The notes under the pieces are model-generated. The model was not told where the DNA came from and searched no databases. It saw only the letters and a program-made list of their open reading frames with translations. From the NCBI GenBank assembly GCA_009787485.1, contig WQWP01000002.1, positions 1 to 50,321 on the forward strand: a stretch of DNA of 50,321 nt. Direction: 5' to 3'. The DNA is from Lentimicrobiaceae bacterium. Its GTDB lineage: Bacteria; Bacteroidota; Bacteroidia; Bacteroidales; WCHB1-69. The position numbers were made by a program, and so were the translations under genes. Every line of letters starts with the position of its first letter. The stretch's first letter is position 1. This document shows, piece after piece, positions 24,726 through 34,800 of the stretch.

Positions 24726-26729
24726 TTAATTCTTAATCAATTTGAGTGTTTCAAACGTATTATTTTCTTTATGTATCCTTACGAAATATATGCCTGTTGG
24801 CAACTGAGAAATATTTATCTTAATTCCACTGTTTTCCGTTCTGCCTTCTGCCTTCTGCTTTCTGCCCATCATATCATAAATCTCAATATTCGTGATTCGT
24901 GATTTAACATTTATAATTTCAATCCAATCATTTGCCGGATTTGGCTTTAACATAGCAGGGACTGGCGACGGTTCGCAACAATTTGGAGATGAAGTGATTT
25001 CACCGAAAACAGGCCTTAACATTGGAGTGCCTTTGAAGACAGATTCTTCCCATATTCCACGCGTGTTAAATCTGAAAAACTCCCGCGAGTCGGTATTTTG
25101 GTCGAAACCGATATTCAACTGTACGTTGCCGTGTTGCTGAAAGCCTACCCAAAAAGTTCCCGATACCGGAACTTTCTTATTAAACGGATATTCTACAAAG
25201 TCCAAAAAATCTTCTTCAAAACCAGGCCGGTTTCCTTCCAAAGTATAGAGTGTGTCACCGGGTACCCCATTGTTATCTTTCCAAACAAAGATAGAGAATA
25301 GGGCGTTTTCGTTTGCAGAATTTCTTGTTTGGTTGAACCACATACGCACTGCACTTAAGTCATCGGGCTCCTTCAACGAAAATTTCATCGCCAAATAAGC
25401 TACATTAAATTGATTATTAATACAATATCCATACTCTGCCGTGCCGTCGTCATACGCATAATAATCGTAAAATTTTTGTTCAAACACACAAGTATCATTG
25501 GCAAGAGCAAAATCTTCAGCCTCAGCAATTCGAAAAATATGGGTGATCGTAAAAACAGTAGTATCCTTTAAAACCGGCGTAAATCCAATTGCCGGAAAAG
25601 CTTGATCCGGTTGGCTCTGAATGCCTTTCTCGAAATAGTGCATAATCTGAAAAGCATGCATTAAAATATTATATTCATAGACCACATTTCCATGTTGAGT
25701 AATGTTATATTGATAAATTGAAGTACGCGCTGCATCACTAAGGTTGGTAAGTTGATTAGTAAAATTAGATTTCATATTTGAGGGTTGAAACTGCTTCCAC
25801 GGCATCGCCTGATAATTGTTTAAGAAAGAGGTGGTAGGACTTACAAAAGCCAGGTCGTTCGTAAAAATATCGTTAGAGTTTCTATTCACATCCAAACGGA
25901 TATAATCAATATGCCATTGATCTACATTGCCTTCCCAGCCCGCAATGCCTTGTTGCGGCTCGAGGCTTGCAAAGTTTCTAAATCGAAACTGAAAATTATC
26001 ACAGAGATACTTAGGGTCGGTAATGGGGATTAACACCTGCCTAAAATATTCGAGGGGATTTTCGGCAAGCCATTCATCAATATTAAACCCGTGCGAAAAC
26101 CAAACTTGATCCCAATAAGTGACATAAACAGTGTCTTCCAATACGGTATAACCAAATTCAAGTATCAGTAAGTCGTTATGTTCGGGCTGGTTTCCAATAG
26201 TTGCTTCCACGCCTGCACCTGCTACCCCTCCGCCTCCGGGTTGAAAGTAAAAACTGAAATAGATAGAGTCTGCCGGCGTAATTCTCCGAATCGTATCTGC
26301 CAAAAACAACGAATCCAATCTGATATAGCGCGAGGTCAGCGTGTCGGCGCCTCTGGGAGTAGTGGTCAAATGAGGATAAAGTTCTCCGTGTTCGTTCAGG
26401 GCATCTAAGGTAACCACACCAATAGTGGGCGGAAAAACCGGAAATGTATGATTTACAAAAGCCTGTTTGTCCATAAAAAGTTTTTCATTAGGATAACCGG
26501 TATAATTAGAAAAGTCTTCAAAAAAAGGCAATAACAGCGGAGCGTGTTCAGCGGTAGATTTCTGTTTAAAAATTTCTCTATGTTGCTGATTTTCTTTGAT
26601 AATTTGAGGGTTTGTTCGGAGGCCCGTTAAAAATTCCTGAGCTCCTAAGGGAGCGCACAAGCCCAACAAGAAGAACAAGAGTAGTATTTTACTAACAAGA
26701 GGTCGTATAAAATTGTAATAAGTATTCAT
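24726..26729 (-). CDS. T9SS type A sorting-domain protein
   Basis: A 667-residue secreted protein. The signal peptide is near residues 14-30 (ILLLFFLLGLCAPLGA, then QEFLTG). The middle has an aspartate- and tyrosine-rich region that looks like a carbohydrate-binding or jelly-roll fold (YAYDDGTAEYGYCINNQ), but no enzyme motif is seen. The C-terminus has the type A sorting domain: MLKPNPANDWIEI, ITNIEIYDMMGRK, LPTGIYFVRIH and a final LIKN. Two 7-base arrays are translated inside this domain (24841-24867 and 24885-24904), giving SRITN and QKAEGRTE. It overlaps the PASTA gene stop by one base, so the two are coupled. Cargo role unknown. Confidence 0.85.
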   Translation of the reverse strand: MNTYYNFIRPLVSKILLLFFLLGLCAPLGAQEFLTGLRTNPQIIKENQQHREIFKQKSTAEHAPLLLPFFEDFSNYTGYPNEKLFMDKQAFVNHTFPVFPPTIGVVTLDALNEHGELYPHLTTTPRGADTLTSRYIRLDSLFLADTIRRITPADSIYFSFYFQPGGGGVAGAGVEATIGNQPEHNDLLILEFGYTVLEDTVYVTYWDQVWFSHGFNIDEWLAENPLEYFRQVLIPITDPKYLCDNFQFRFRNFASLEPQQGIAGWEGNVDQWHIDYIRLDVNRNSNDIFTNDLAFVSPTTSFLNNYQAMPWKQFQPSNMKSNFTNQLTNLSDAARTSIYQYNITQHGNVVYEYNILMHAFQIMHYFEKGIQSQPDQAFPAIGFTPVLKDTTVFTITHIFRIAEAEDFALANDTCVFEQKFYDYYAYDDGTAEYGYCINNQFNVAYLAMKFSLKEPDDLSAVRMWFNQTRNSANENALFSIFVWKDNNGVPGDTLYTLEGNRPGFEEDFLDFVEYPFNKKVPVSGTFWVGFQQHGNVQLNIGFDQNTDSREFFRFNTRGIWEESVFKGTPMLRPVFGEITSSPNCCEPSPVPAMLKPNPANDWIEIINVKSRITNIEIYDMMGRKQKAEGRTENSGIKINISQLPTGIYFVRIHKENNTFETLKLIKN
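24841..24904. repeat. Two heptanucleotide arrays inside the T9SS sorting domain
   Basis: CTGCCTT CTGCCTT CTGCTTT CTGCCC (24841-24867) and CAATATT followed by ATTCGTG ATTCGTG ATT (24885-24904) both keep a 7-base period. Both are in-frame in the C-terminal domain of the gene at 24726-26729. Confidence 0.7.
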
Positions 26730-27343
26730 TATTCTATGGTTTCGTTTTCATTTTCAAAAGGTAAATCGTCCGTATTTTTTCCAACCACTAAGGTGATAGT
26801 TTCCCCTGCGCTGATTTCGGTTCCCGGCGCAATCGCCCGTCCTCTGTAAAGCTGCTCTAACACAGCATTTTCATAATGATCCGGTTTAAAAATAACCGGT
26901 CCGCACTCCAACCCGATGGACTTTAACATAATTTCTGCCTGCCGCAAAGAGATATCTTGCAATTGCGGCATAATTACTTTCGGAGGCTCGCTCGAAGCCA
27001 CCGTAACATACACTTTTCTTCCCTTTTTCACCATCTCGCCCACGTGCGGGTCTTGCTTCAACACAGTTCCGGGCGGCACACTTCTATCATATATATAATC
27101 TGAAATAACAATAACGTAGTCTTTAGCCCCTCCTTCATTATTCATTATTCCATATTCAATATTCAATAACTCCTGCGAATCCATCCCTATAAAATCGGGC
27201 ATCACCACTTCTGTTCCATGCCGCGTATAAGAAGACAAAGCAAAAAGAGCGATCATACAAATGATAACGAACGCACCAATAGCCAATAAGATATGAAATC
27301 CCAATTTTCGAGGTGAAGAAAAAAAAGTTCGCAATCCGGACAT
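26729..27343 (-). CDS. Membrane-anchored PASTA-domain protein
   Basis: A 204-residue protein from ATG 27343 (MSGLRTFFSSPRKLGFH), preferred over a TTG at 27373. One membrane segment (HILLAIGAFVIICMIALFAL) is followed by an extracytoplasmic part with at least two PASTA repeats: VVMPDFIGMDSQE, then DYIYDRSVPPGTVLKQDPHV; and VIMPQLQDISLRQAEI, then LYRGRAIAPGTEIS. PASTA domains bind peptidoglycan-like ligands. Similar small PASTA proteins occur near cell-wall genes in Bacteroidota. A 7-base array (27132-27166) is translated within the first repeat. Function is inferred from the domain only. Confidence 0.85.
   Translation of the reverse strand: MSGLRTFFSSPRKLGFHILLAIGAFVIICMIALFALSSYTRHGTEVVMPDFIGMDSQELLNIEYGIMNNEGGAKDYVIVISDYIYDRSVPPGTVLKQDPHVGEMVKKGRKVYVTVASSEPPKVIMPQLQDISLRQAEIMLKSIGLECGPVIFKPDHYENAVLEQLYRGRAIAPGTEISAGETITLVVGKNTDDLPFENENETIE
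27132..27166. repeat. Heptanucleotide array inside the PASTA gene
   Basis: CCTTCAT TATTCAT TATTCCA TATTCAA TATTCAA on the plus strand is five units of seven. It encodes roughly LNIEYGIMNNEG on the minus strand, between MDSQEL and the rest of the first PASTA repeat. Confidence 0.8.
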
Positions 27344-27430
27344 TAGAGCATAAGTATTGTTTATAAACAACAAAAATATAATTTTATTATAATTGAAGGT
27401 GTAATAAAAATTAGGTATAAATTATTTTAA

Positions 27431-27438
27431 TAGTTTTG
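27431..27438 (+). promoter_or_regulatory. Probable -7 promoter element of the degraded kinase gene
   Basis: TAGTTTTG matches TAnnTTTG exactly and lies 27 bases before the ATG at 27465. A clean TTTG -33 box is not visible. Confidence 0.5.
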
Positions 27439-27464
27439 CAGCGATGTTTTAACTTTTTTTCAAC

Positions 27465-28813
27465 ATGAAAAATTATCTTATATTTTTTTTAACTGTCATA
27501 ACCATTTCGGCGCAAGCGCAGGATCTCGACAGTTTGTATAATGTTTTCAGTAATGCAAGAGGGGCAAAGCGCATCGCTACCGCGAATGAAATTGCAAAAT
27601 TTGCTTACGAAAACGAGTATCTTGACCATTTGATCACACTGAAAAATTCTGATGAAGAATCATTGGTTAAAGCAATCATTTACAATGCGATGGGGAATTA
27701 TTTTTTGTCAACAAAAGTAAATTACGAAAAAAGTCTTGGTTTTTTCAAATTGTCGCTCGATAATTATGAAAAAGTAGGAAATGATACCGTTATAAACATA
27801 TTAAATTCTGACATTGGAACTATTTATGCCCGACTTGGTGATTACGAAAACGCCATAGCATATTATTTGATCGGAACGAAACAATTATGTGCTTTTTCAA
27901 CGTAACGCTTACGATTTATTGAGTGAAGCATACGACAAACTCGAAAACGCCAAATCCTATTATTATCATGTAAAATTTACCAATCTCAACGATTCAATTT
28001 TTAAGGAAGCAACTCACAAACAGCTCAACGATTTTCAGATAAAATACGAAACTGCCGAAAAACAACTTCAAATAGAGCAGCAACAAACGCAACCGCGAAC
28101 TTGCCGAAATAAATGCCATCAAAGATAAATTTTTCAGCATCATTTCGCACGATCTGCAAAACCCTGCTCTGGCTCAACGCAATGCGCTGCAAGTAGTAGC
28201 AGAGAATTTGAATGTTTGGGATACCGGAACATTGTCCAATTCTATCCGGCATCTGCTCAAATCGGCAAACGGAATACTCGAACTGCTTCATAACCTGCTC
28301 ACATGGGCGCAGATACAAACGGGAAGGAGAAGTTTTATACCTCTGTCGTTTAATCTCGTTTCCGAACTGCACCCCGACTTGGAGATTATACGGAATATGG
28401 CAATTCAAAAAGATATTGCATTCGAGGCACTGATGCCCGAAGATGCCGTGATTACCGGCGACAAAGATATGCTGATTACCGTGGTGCGCAACCTGTTGAC
28501 CAATGCCGTTAAATTTACCGCGCAGGGAGGAATGGTAACGTTGGATATTTCCCCGTGTAGAGATGGGGCGCGCCCCGTCTCCACAACAAGATATATCGTT
28601 TCTGTAAGCGACACCGGAGCAGGCATCGCCACAGAGCAAATTCCAAATTTGTTTCGCATTGATAATCAACGTTCTGCGTACAGTGCTACCAACGAAACCG
28701 GAGCCGGATTAGGCTTGATTGTTTGCAGTGAATTTCTAAAAAAACATGGCAGCAAACTTCATATAGAAAGTGAAGAAGGGAAAGGAAGTAAGTTTTGGTT
28801 TGAATTGTCTTAA
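27465..28813 (+). pseudogene. TPR-containing sensor histidine kinase, broken by frameshifts
   Basis: Parts of one kinase lie in three frames. Part 1 (27465-27905) has a signal peptide (YLIFFLTVITISAQA) and TPR-like helices (NSDIGTIYARLGDYENAIAY). Part 2 (about 27889-28085) continues with AYDLLSEAYDKL and a coiled linker (YETAEKQLQIEQQQ). Part 3 (from about 28088 to 28813) has the H-box FFSIISHDLQNPA, N-box LLTNAVKFTA, G1 DTGAGIA and G2 GAGLGL. Each junction is a +1 shift. The TPR region is shorter than usual for this family, which suggests an internal deletion as well. A family A palindrome (28557-28584) is inserted in the ATPase domain between the N-box and G1. I infer a pseudogene; sequence errors could explain one junction but hardly all the damage. 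Confidence 0.82.
28557..28584. repeat. 28-bp palindromic repeat, family A copy 3 (in kinase ATPase domain)
   Basis: GTAGAGAT and GTCTCCAC ends enclose the perfect palindrome GGGGCGCGCCCC. In the kinase frame it gives CRDGARPVST, closely parallel to WRDVARNIST given by copy 4 in RNase H. Confidence 0.92.
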
Positions 28814-28862
28814 TCCTATTTTGAATATCTTTCATTGCTCTTTGCCAATACGTTTTTTTCTT

Positions 28863-28894
28863 TTTGCTGAAAGAAATTTATTTTAATATTTTTG
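28863..28894 (+). promoter_or_regulatory. Promoter of prfA
   Basis: TTTG (28863-28866), 20 bases, then TATTTTTG (28887-28894) match the Bacteroidota consensus exactly. The prfA ATG is 20 bases beyond. Confidence 0.8.
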
Positions 28895-28914
28895 CCGCCC
28901 AGTAAAGAGAAACA

Positions 28915-29997
28915 ATGAACAACCTGTTAGAAAAATTAGAAGCTATTTACCAACGCTGGATATCTATTGGCGAGGAGATTACGCAACCCGATGTGATGTC
29001 GGATATGAAACGGTACATCAAACTGAATAAGGATTATAAGGATTTGACCGCCGTTGTGGAAGCGTATAAAGAGTATAAAAATGTACTCGAAAATATTGAG
29101 AATACGAAGGAAGTTCTTGTTAATGAGAAAGATGAGGAGTTTCGTGAAATGGCAAAAATAGAGTTTGATGCCTTTTTAATGCGCCGCGATCACTTGGAAG
29201 AAGAGATCCGGCTGTTGCTGCTCCCTTCCGATCCGCAAGACAGCAAGAGCGCGCAAGTGGAAATCCGTGCGGGCACAGGCGGCGACGAAGCGAGCATTTT
29301 TGCCGGCGACCTGTTCCGGATGTACCAACATTATTGCGACAAAAAAGGATGGAAATTGGAAGTGATCTCTATGACCGAAGGCACAGTAGGCGGTTTTAAA
29401 GAAATTGTATTTGAAGTAATCGGCGAAGGCGTTTACGGGTTGATGAAGTACGAATCGGGTGTGCACCGCGTGCAACGGGTGCCTCAAACCGAATCGCAAG
29501 GGCGCGTGCACACCTCTGCCGCCTCGGTGGTGGTGCTTCCCGAAGCCGATGAGTTTGATGTGGAACTAAAACAGAGCGACATTCGGAAAGATACGTATTG
29601 TTCTTCCGGCCCGGGAGGGCAATCTGTAAATACTACATACTCTGCGGTTCGCCTCACGCACATTCCTACCGGCATTGTGGTGGCCATTCAGGATGAAAAA
29701 TCGCAATTGAAAAACTTGGAGAAAGCGATGCGCGTGTTGCGCAACCGGCTGTTTGAGCGCGAGTATCAAAAGTGGTTGGATGAGGTCGCTTCAAAACGCA
29801 AAACCATGGTTTCTACCGGCGACCGCTCTGCAAAAATCAGAACGTATAACTATCCGCAAAATCGTGTTACCGACCACCGGATCAACTTAACGATGTATAA
29901 TTTGACGGGTTTTATGGATGGGGACATTCAGGATACGATTGAGGCGTTGCAGGTGGCGGAGAATGCGGAACGATTGAAAGAGGCGGTGGAGGTCTAA
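28915..29997 (+). CDS. prfA: Peptide chain release factor 1
   Basis: A 360-residue RF1 that ends translation at UAA and UAG. The stop-codon recognition loop is PQT (190-192, in QRVPQTESQGR), which fits the RF1 PxT motif rather than the SPF of RF2. The catalytic GGQ is at 234-236 (SSGPGGQSVNTTYS). The N-terminal coiled domain and the C-terminal region with NYPQNRVTDHRINL are complete. The last four bases overlap the convergent ispF gene, and a good promoter precedes it. Confidence 0.97.
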   Translation: MNNLLEKLEAIYQRWISIGEEITQPDVMSDMKRYIKLNKDYKDLTAVVEAYKEYKNVLENIENTKEVLVNEKDEEFREMAKIEFDAFLMRRDHLEEEIRLLLLPSDPQDSKSAQVEIRAGTGGDEASIFAGDLFRMYQHYCDKKGWKLEVISMTEGTVGGFKEIVFEVIGEGVYGLMKYESGVHRVQRVPQTESQGRVHTSAASVVVLPEADEFDVELKQSDIRKDTYCSSGPGGQSVNTTYSAVRLTHIPTGIVVAIQDEKSQLKNLEKAMRVLRNRLFEREYQKWLDEVASKRKTMVSTGDRSAKIRTYNYPQNRVTDHRINLTMYNLTGFMDGDIQDTIEALQVAENAERLKEAVEV

Positions 29998-30467
29998 ACA
30001 ACCAATACCACTGCTTGCGCAGCAATCGCCTCTCCCCTACCCACAGCATCCAATCCCTCATTGGTTTTAGCCTTAACCGATATTCTACCACGGTCTATTT
30101 TCAATATCTCAGCCAACCTATCTCGCATCGCAGAAATATAAGGCGCCAATTTCGGCTGCTCCGTAATAATAGTAATATCTACATTCTCAATCTCATTGCC
30201 GTTGCTTTCAAGCAACGGCAAACAATAGGCAAGCAACTCCGCGCTGTCAGCATTTTTGTATGTTGGGTCGGTATCCGGAAAATGCGTGCCAATATCTCCC
30301 AGCGCGGCGGCGCCGAGCAGCGCATCTATTAAAGCATGGATGGCGACATCTCCGTCGGAGTGCGCCACACATCTTTTGCTGAACGGGATGGAAATTCCGG
30401 CTAATTTAAAATCTGATTCGGTGGAAGGGATTAATTTGTGGATGTCGTAGCCTGTTCCGATGCGCAT
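29994..30467 (-). CDS. ispF: 2-C-methyl-D-erythritol 2,4-cyclodiphosphate synthase
   Basis: A 157-residue IspF of the MEP isoprenoid pathway, which cyclises CDP-methylerythritol phosphate. Metal ligands are D8 and H10 (GTGYDIHKL) and H44 (AHSDGDVAIHALID); D58 and the GDIGTHFPDTDP loop are present, and the C-terminal signature KAKTNEGLDAVGRGEAIA is complete. ATG 30467 (MRIGTGYDIH) is the family start. The frame is open upstream to TTG 30521 only because it runs through a family B hairpin repeat. It overlaps prfA tail to tail by four bases. Confidence 0.96.
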   Translation of the reverse strand: MRIGTGYDIHKLIPSTESDFKLAGISIPFSKRCVAHSDGDVAIHALIDALLGAAALGDIGTHFPDTDPTYKNADSAELLAYCLPLLESNGNEIENVDITIITEQPKLAPYISAMRDRLAEILKIDRGRISVKAKTNEGLDAVGRGEAIAAQAVVLVV

Positions 30468-30486
30468 GGTTTTGATTTTGATATTA

Positions 30487-30539
30487 ACTACCCCGTCTCG
30501 CTTCGCGAGACACCCCTTCAAAAATTGAAGGGGATTTTC
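30487..30539. repeat. Hairpin repeat family B, copy 2
   Basis: Read on the minus strand: CCCCTTCAATTTTTGAAGGGG, hairpin GTCTCGC-GAA-GCGAGAC, then GGGGTAGTT. Compared with copy 1, two base pairs in the second stem are replaced by two other complementary pairs. It lies between porV and ispF. Confidence 0.9.
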
Positions 30540-30540
30540 G

Positions 30541-31785
30541 TTAATTTTTAATTTTTCCCTGGTCTTTAACCTGTTCTCTGTTAAATGATTTGAGCATAAA
30601 AGTCAACGAAAAACGTAAGGTATTTTCGAGGGGGTGGGTTTGGGTAAAGGGGAAGAGGTAACACACATCAATGGCGAAGATGTTGTATTTGATGCCCACG
30701 CCAACGGTGACAAATTGTCTATTCCCTTTAAAAGCATTTTCTACAAATACACCTGTTCTCACAAACAAAAGATCTCTGTATGAATACTCTATTCCGGTTG
30801 ACCAAACTACTTCTCTGAATTTTTCACCCACACCTCCGGGAGCGCCGTAAAAAGAGCGGCCAATACCTACAATGGGATTAAAATCAGACTGTGGTCTCCC
30901 TCCATTTCCGTAGTACATCCAGTCATTGTTTACGGTATCCATACGTCTAATAGAAGGCGTTGGAACCAAAAGCTTTCCGGCTTCAACGCCAATCGCTAGC
31001 TTATTATAATCATCAAACATCATGCTATAAGTCAAGCCCAAACGCATGTTGGTAGGCAAGAAGTCGCGCCGCCCATTCGCTTCATTAGAATACGACATTT
31101 TATTTCCTATGTTTGAGATATTGAAACCAAACATTAATTCAGAGCTTTTAAAGCCTTCTCTGCCGTGTGCAAATTCTTTATTTATAAAAAGAGAAATATC
31201 TACTGCGCCTGCTAATCCGGGTCTCGTCATCACCCCTTGAAGCTCAGTTCCCGTAGCAAGATTTGAATAAATAAAACGGGGCGTTACCGCCATGGAAACA
31301 ATATTGGAAAGTTTTCTTGAATAAGTAAAATCAAGCGAAAACTCATTGGGGTTTCCTTCGCCCGTTTGAATACCTTCTATATCGGTAAAGATAATATTAC
31401 CTAAAGAAAAATAGCGCAACGAAAATGCAATAGCATCATTTTCAGAAGCTTTCCAAAAAGTGGATAAATAAGCCAAATGGACATCATTGACTAACTTACT
31501 TAGCCAAGGGCTATAAGCAATTCCTATTCCGAAAATATCTTCATTAAATACATATTTTGCGGGATTGTGGTGTTGCGAGTAGTTATCTGCCGAGGTTGCC
31601 ACGCCCATATCGCCCATCCCGCCGGCGCGCGAATCCGGTGCTATCATAAGGAACGGGGCTGCTGTAGTAATGGTATTATAGAAAGGCTTAGTTGGATTTT
31701 CGGGATCAAATTCACCCGCTTGCTGCGCCGATAAAGAACACATTAAGAAGAAAAGGAAAGAAAAAAGAAGCAAATGCTTTTTCAT
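30541..31785 (-). CDS. porV: T9SS outer-membrane protein PorV (LptO)
   Basis: A 414-residue FadL-like barrel with signal peptide LLLFSFLFFLMCSLSA, then QQAGEF. PorV collects T9SS cargo from the secretion pore and delivers it to the PorU sortase. The region FLMIAPDSRAGGMGDMGVAT, then SADNYSQHHNPAKYVF, is the hallmark PorV N-terminus with the conserved asparagine-proline. The length is normal. It sits just downstream of porU in the same direction with a 56-base gap, the usual porU-porV pairing. It is the canonical copy, unlike the divergent relative at 12720. Confidence 0.93.
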   Translation of the reverse strand: MKKHLLLFSFLFFLMCSLSAQQAGEFDPENPTKPFYNTITTAAPFLMIAPDSRAGGMGDMGVATSADNYSQHHNPAKYVFNEDIFGIGIAYSPWLSKLVNDVHLAYLSTFWKASENDAIAFSLRYFSLGNIIFTDIEGIQTGEGNPNEFSLDFTYSRKLSNIVSMAVTPRFIYSNLATGTELQGVMTRPGLAGAVDISLFINKEFAHGREGFKSSELMFGFNISNIGNKMSYSNEANGRRDFLPTNMRLGLTYSMMFDDYNKLAIGVEAGKLLVPTPSIRRMDTVNNDWMYYGNGGRPQSDFNPIVGIGRSFYGAPGGVGEKFREVVWSTGIEYSYRDLLFVRTGVFVENAFKGNRQFVTVGVGIKYNIFAIDVCYLFPFTQTHPLENTLRFSLTFMLKSFNREQVKDQGKIKN

Positions 31786-31841
31786 GATATAAAATGGTTT
31801 ATGACTATAATCTTCAAAAACGAAACATCAATCCTATTATT

Positions 31842-34800
31842 TTACAGGATAGCAATTTTCTCAATTTTCTCTGCGGTTTCGCCTTGTGAATTTCGCACGG
31901 TTAAACGATATAAGTAAACGCCTTTGCCGATTTTGTCTCCGTATTCGTCGCGCCCGTCCCATTCAATAGGATAGCTTCGGTTGCCTTCTAAAAACTGCGT
32001 GGTTTGGATCGTTCTGACCAATTTTCCGGAAACGGTAAAAATGTGCACTAAAATATCGAATGATTCCAACGGCTGGTTGTGCTCAAAATAGAATGATGTT
32101 TTGGTGGTAAAAGGATTCGGGTAATTCAAGACATGCGCCAGTTCCAATTTTTGATCCGATTTTACTACAAAATCAATGGAGGCTTCCGAGGGGTTGTTGC
32201 AAATATCCCAGGCACGAACTTTTATGGTGTGCGTTCCGGGACTTAAGTTTTGCAGCGGATAGCGCACCGTGCCGGAGTTATAACTGTCTTGATCCGCTAA
32301 ATAATAATCATTCAAAATGATCTGTTTTTCAATATTATTATCTAAAATAGCCACTAGGTCGTGCCCAATGCCGTTTCCGGTGGTGTTGATGCCGTATTCA
32401 TCTTTTAGTTTCAAAAATAACACAGGATCCGGGTTGGTAATGCCGCCCGGAACAAATTTTTCATCGTTCAGGAAAATTCCGATCTCGGGACCTTTATCAT
32501 CGGCAATGGGTTTGTTACTTATTCCTCCAATAATAAAATTGCTATAAGAATCTCCGGCATCATCATTTTCCGAAGCGGCGTAGTAGCTTATCTTTCCGGC
32601 TCCGTACTCATAATTAATATCTTTGGGCACAATAAATGAAAATTCAAATTGCCCGTTTGTTACGGTGGCATTCCCTTTAAAAATTACATTTTTTTGCAGA
32701 TCGAACTCCATAATGCCGGCGGAAGTAGTTTCTAATGTTTTCTGTTTAACTACTTTGTCAAAAATAGAAGGATAAATATTTCCGGTAAATCCGGTAAGCG
32801 TATTTCCGGTATCATCGGTTACTCTACCTTTCACGGTTACTTTGGTTAAGGCTTTCAGGGTATCTAATTTTTGCAGGTCTTCGCCGAGAATTTCATCGGT
32901 TTGCACACGCTGCCCGGGAACATTCATTCTCATAGCGGGGTCTCCTATCAAATAAATCATATTGGTAAGGTTATTGTCAATTCCACCGGCTCTGTTTTTT
33001 GCAAGCCTGTGAACCTCCCCTACTGTTTTATATCTTCCGTTTTCCTGGTGTTCTTGCCACGGGCTTCCTATTTCATCGAAGAGAAATTTGCCGAGATTGT
33101 TATTCGAGTAACTTACCCGCGAAGTCGTGATGAGTGAACTAGCGCCACCGTTTTCATTTAAGAAAACTAATTCGGCAGGCGAAACCGCCGGTCGGTCGTA
33201 CCAGCCGAAAGAGCAGGTGAGCGTGATCATAAGTGGCTGGTTATATTTATTTTTCCAGTTGTTAATATCCGATTTTTCTAAGATTCTTGCATGCGACCAA
33301 CCATTCTCACCGCCATGTCCGAAGTAAGCAATTACCAGCGTGCCACGTTCCATTCTCATATTGATAGCCTTGGTGGCATCCGGAAAACGTTTTCCTCCGG
33401 CATAAGAAACAGCCGGAAGCGCGTTGCAATATATTTTATCCAAATTAAAAGCAGGATATTTTTCTGCCACCTCTTGTGCCGACTCGTCCGCATGTTTTGC
33501 ATGGGCAAGTCCATCAACATCCCTATTATCGGCAACAAAAGTCATCACATTGCGCCAATCTCCAAAGTTTGGAATTTGAGAGGCATTTTGCACAGGTATC
33601 TTAGATCTCTTTGAGGCATTGATGGTTTTATCCACTACGGTTTTAGCCTGTGCCAGGTTGGACACCGGAAAACGTCCTACCGCCACATTGATCGTCGAAC
33701 TTCCACCGGCGCCTAACACGCCAAAGAAATCATCACCCGATCTTAATGCGTTTTCAAAAAGCCCGGTAGCCACCTGATAATTCGGAACAAACAGGCGCGT
33801 GCCGGCTGCCCGTCCCCTGTAATCATAAGAAGGACGTCCAAAAAGAAGCAAATATTTTATGGTTTGCGCATCATTCTCATATAAATATCTCATAAAGTGG
33901 CGCATCGCCAGAGGGTCTTGCGCGCCCGACGAAAACTCATTATATACTTGTTCCGGGGTAACCACCGTAACGTTTAGTCCGTCGTTTTCAGTTCTGAATT
34001 TCGCCAAGCGGTTGGCTTCCGACAAAAAATCGGGATGGGAAACAATGACCATATCCACATTTTTCAATCCGTGCAAGTTTTGATTGTTTACTTTCCCTTC
34101 CGTAGCAACAGATTTATAAGTAGTTCCGTCAAAGGCAATAAAGTTGCGCTGTTTATTGGTGGGCGTTTTGAATGACAATTGGTTTCCGGACAAATTTCCC
34201 TGCACAGCATACACGGCATTATGTTCCGTAACGTCCCAAATCATCGTTTGTGAATGAGCTGCTTCCAGTTGCACCAAGGAGAGCCTGCCTACCCCCATGT
34301 TTTCCGTGATGGCAAACGGCATCGCACCATTTGTGATTTTTAAACTGCATCGTGCCTGAATTTCAATGTAATCCAAATGTGTACCCGCAGAGCTTTGAGA
34401 AGAATTATATTTTAATGTTAACGATATATTTCCGGAAGGAAATGGTTTAAGCTCTTCATCTTTAATTGAAATAGCCGCATAATCCGCATTGGCAACTCTG
34501 TTTACAACAAGCCCCGTGCTGCCACTACCCCACGATATTTCCATCGTATTGCCCGTGGCGGTACTTGTAGAAGCTACTCTGATTTTAATTCTTGCCGCAT
34601 CATTAAACAACTCAGGCAAGGTAAACGGATATGTTCTGGTTTGACCTGCGTAGAAAGCGTCATCAAACCATTCTCTTCCGGATTCTCCGAAATTCACGGC
34701 ATCTTTTTCATAAAAATCGTAGTGCATAAAAGAAGTGATCACCCCGTTTTCTGTTTCGTTCATAAAGTTCTTGGATTCCACTCTTTTCTTTTCTCCTATG

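Noticed and set aside
30468..30521. N-terminal extension of IspF through the family B repeat from TTG 30521
   Set aside because: The conserved IspF start is at ATG 30467, and the extension is simply the repeat read in an open frame.
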